Source: Limnohabitans sp. 2KL-17 (lineage in GTDB: Bacteria > Pseudomonadota > Gammaproteobacteria > Burkholderiales > Burkholderiaceae_C). Taken from it: a stretch of DNA of 64,000 bases. Below are positions 62,433-64,000 of this stretch, in pieces; the first letter of the stretch is position 1, and each line of letters begins with the position of its first letter. The stretch is taken from the NCBI RefSeq assembly GCF_003063415.1, contig NZ_NESK01000024.1, forward strand, positions 1 through 64,000, read 5' to 3'. The notes beneath the pieces were generated by a model, which had not been told where the DNA came from, ran no database searches, and was given only the letters and a program-made list of their open reading frames with translations. The translations under genes were made by a program, and so were the position numbers.

Positions 62433-63161
62433 TCACTGCACAGGCACCTTCTGACCAGCCGCAACCAAGTCAAGTTGCGCCTGTTCCGCAAAGACTTTGG
62501 CCACATAGCCGCCATCTTCAGACAAGGCGTAGCCCCCCAGGTAAAACTTCAGACCTTCTTCCAAAGAGCCTCCGCGCAGTTTGACGGCGTCCGACAACAC
62601 CGCCACCCCAACACGCAAATTGGCGATGGGGTCAAAGGCGGCAAGGCGTCCACCGTAAGCCTCGTAACGCTTTTCGTGAATCTCGGTCACCACCTGCATC
62701 AAACCCTGCGCTCCCGCCTGACTTTGCACATAGGGGTGAAAGTTTGATTCGATGGCCATGACGGCCAAAATGAAATGGGGTGCCAGCTTGCTTTTTTTAG
62801 ACAAGGCATAGGACTCGGCCACCAAGGCGGCCAGAGGCTCTGGCGCCACCTTGTATTTACGCCCCAGCCACTCGGCCACTGCGGCCTGAGAACGGGGTAA
62901 ATCCTGCAAACTCACGGCCGTTGCGCGCTCGGCCGTGTTTTCGGGCAACCACCACAGCAAAACTTGCCTTTCACGCAGCCAATTGAACACTTCACCTTCT
63001 GAGGCCCGGAGCCATTGCGGGTTCAGCCACAGCGCCAGAACCAGGCTGGCCGCAGTCAAGCCCACCATGGCCAAACCACTGTGGGTGATGATGAACATCC
63101 CATGCGCGACATCGCGCACGAATGTTCTAAAGTGCTGGCACCAAATGCAGTCTTGTTTCAT
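62433..63161 (-). CDS. Membrane-anchored lytic transglycosylase (SLT family)
   Basis: A 242-aa protein with an N-terminal membrane anchor (SGLAMVGLTAASLVLALWL) and an SLT/goose-lysozyme catalytic domain: LAVMAIESNFHPYVQSQAGAQGLMQVVTEIH, in which the glutamate of MAIESN is catalytic, and FDPIANLRVGVAVLSDAVK, GLKFYLGGYALSEDGGYVAKV. It cuts the glycan chain of peptidoglycan. The frame is open to 63236; the start at 63161 (MKQDCIWCQHF) is taken. It is divergent from mnmA across 73 bp. Confidence 0.88.
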   Translation of the reverse strand: MKQDCIWCQHFRTFVRDVAHGMFIITHSGLAMVGLTAASLVLALWLNPQWLRASEGEVFNWLRERQVLLWWLPENTAERATAVSLQDLPRSQAAVAEWLGRKYKVAPEPLAALVAESYALSKKSKLAPHFILAVMAIESNFHPYVQSQAGAQGLMQVVTEIHEKRYEAYGGRLAAFDPIANLRVGVAVLSDAVKLRGGSLEEGLKFYLGGYALSEDGGYVAKVFAEQAQLDLVAAGQKVPVQ

Positions 63162-63186
63162 GAATATCGACCTGATCGCATTGTAA

Positions 63187-64000
<814 letters not shown>

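Overview
The window reads as a chromosome segment of a betaproteobacterium in the order Burkholderiales, most likely Comamonadaceae (Limnohabitans/Rhodoferax/Polaromonas-like). Evidence: the priA after hemE order, hprK-ptsN-hpf and bamE/fur gene pairs, the betaproteobacterial type of gshA, TctC-type periplasmic receptors, and dense, GC-rich coding. No rRNA, tRNA, insertion sequence or phage gene was seen. The species assignment is inference; the families were read from protein sequence by eye, without searches.

Layout. 1-3.7 kb: 3' end of hemE, a 396-bp non-coding gap with two DnaA-box matches, priA, and an AEC-type permease on the minus strand. 3.9-10.1 kb: a complete type II-C CRISPR-Cas locus. 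It has a minus-strand tracrRNA gene, then cas9, a truncated antidote-like gene, cas1 and cas2 on the plus strand, and an array of 22 repeats and 21 spacers. Repeat polarity, the match between repeat and tracrRNA anti-repeat, a -10-like element at the repeat end and a minus-strand terminator next to cas2 all indicate that the array is transcribed on the minus strand, towards the cas genes. 10.1-15.3 kb: rep helicase, a small lipoprotein, and tonB-exbB-exbD-exbD. 15.3-25.7 kb: a TctC receptor, then a minus-strand cluster of acyl-CoA synthetase, a LIV-type ABC importer (livG, H, M, K, F) and a PaaK-like ligase, with a divergent CRP/FNR regulator and an 18-bp palindrome between. This looks like an uptake-and-CoA-activation module for a carboxylic acid.

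25.7-39.8 kb: a pseudouridine synthase, an Lrp regulator divergent from an alanine symporter, htpG, srkA, an enoyl-CoA hydratase and 3-hydroxyacyl-CoA dehydrogenase pair, a glycosyltransferase, an ABC-2 exporter, psd and kup. 39.9-52.1 kb, mostly minus strand: gshA, proA, holA-lptE-leuS, a TolR/TolQ-like pair, dapB, bamE (divergent from fur), hprK, ptsN and hpf. 52.3-64 kb: an MFS permease, a patatin-like lipase, corA with a structured leader, mtnN, a fadD interrupted by an in-frame amber codon, pntB/pntA with a tandem palindromic repeat between them, a Nudix hydrolase, a lytic transglycosylase and the 5' part of mnmA.

The CRISPR-Cas locus is the main accessory system, and it belongs to a known class. 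Its notable details are the opposite polarity of array and cas operon, the decayed terminal repeat that keeps its promoter end, the inverted repeat spanning the tracrRNA promoter and cas9 start, and the toxin-antitoxin relic inside the operon.
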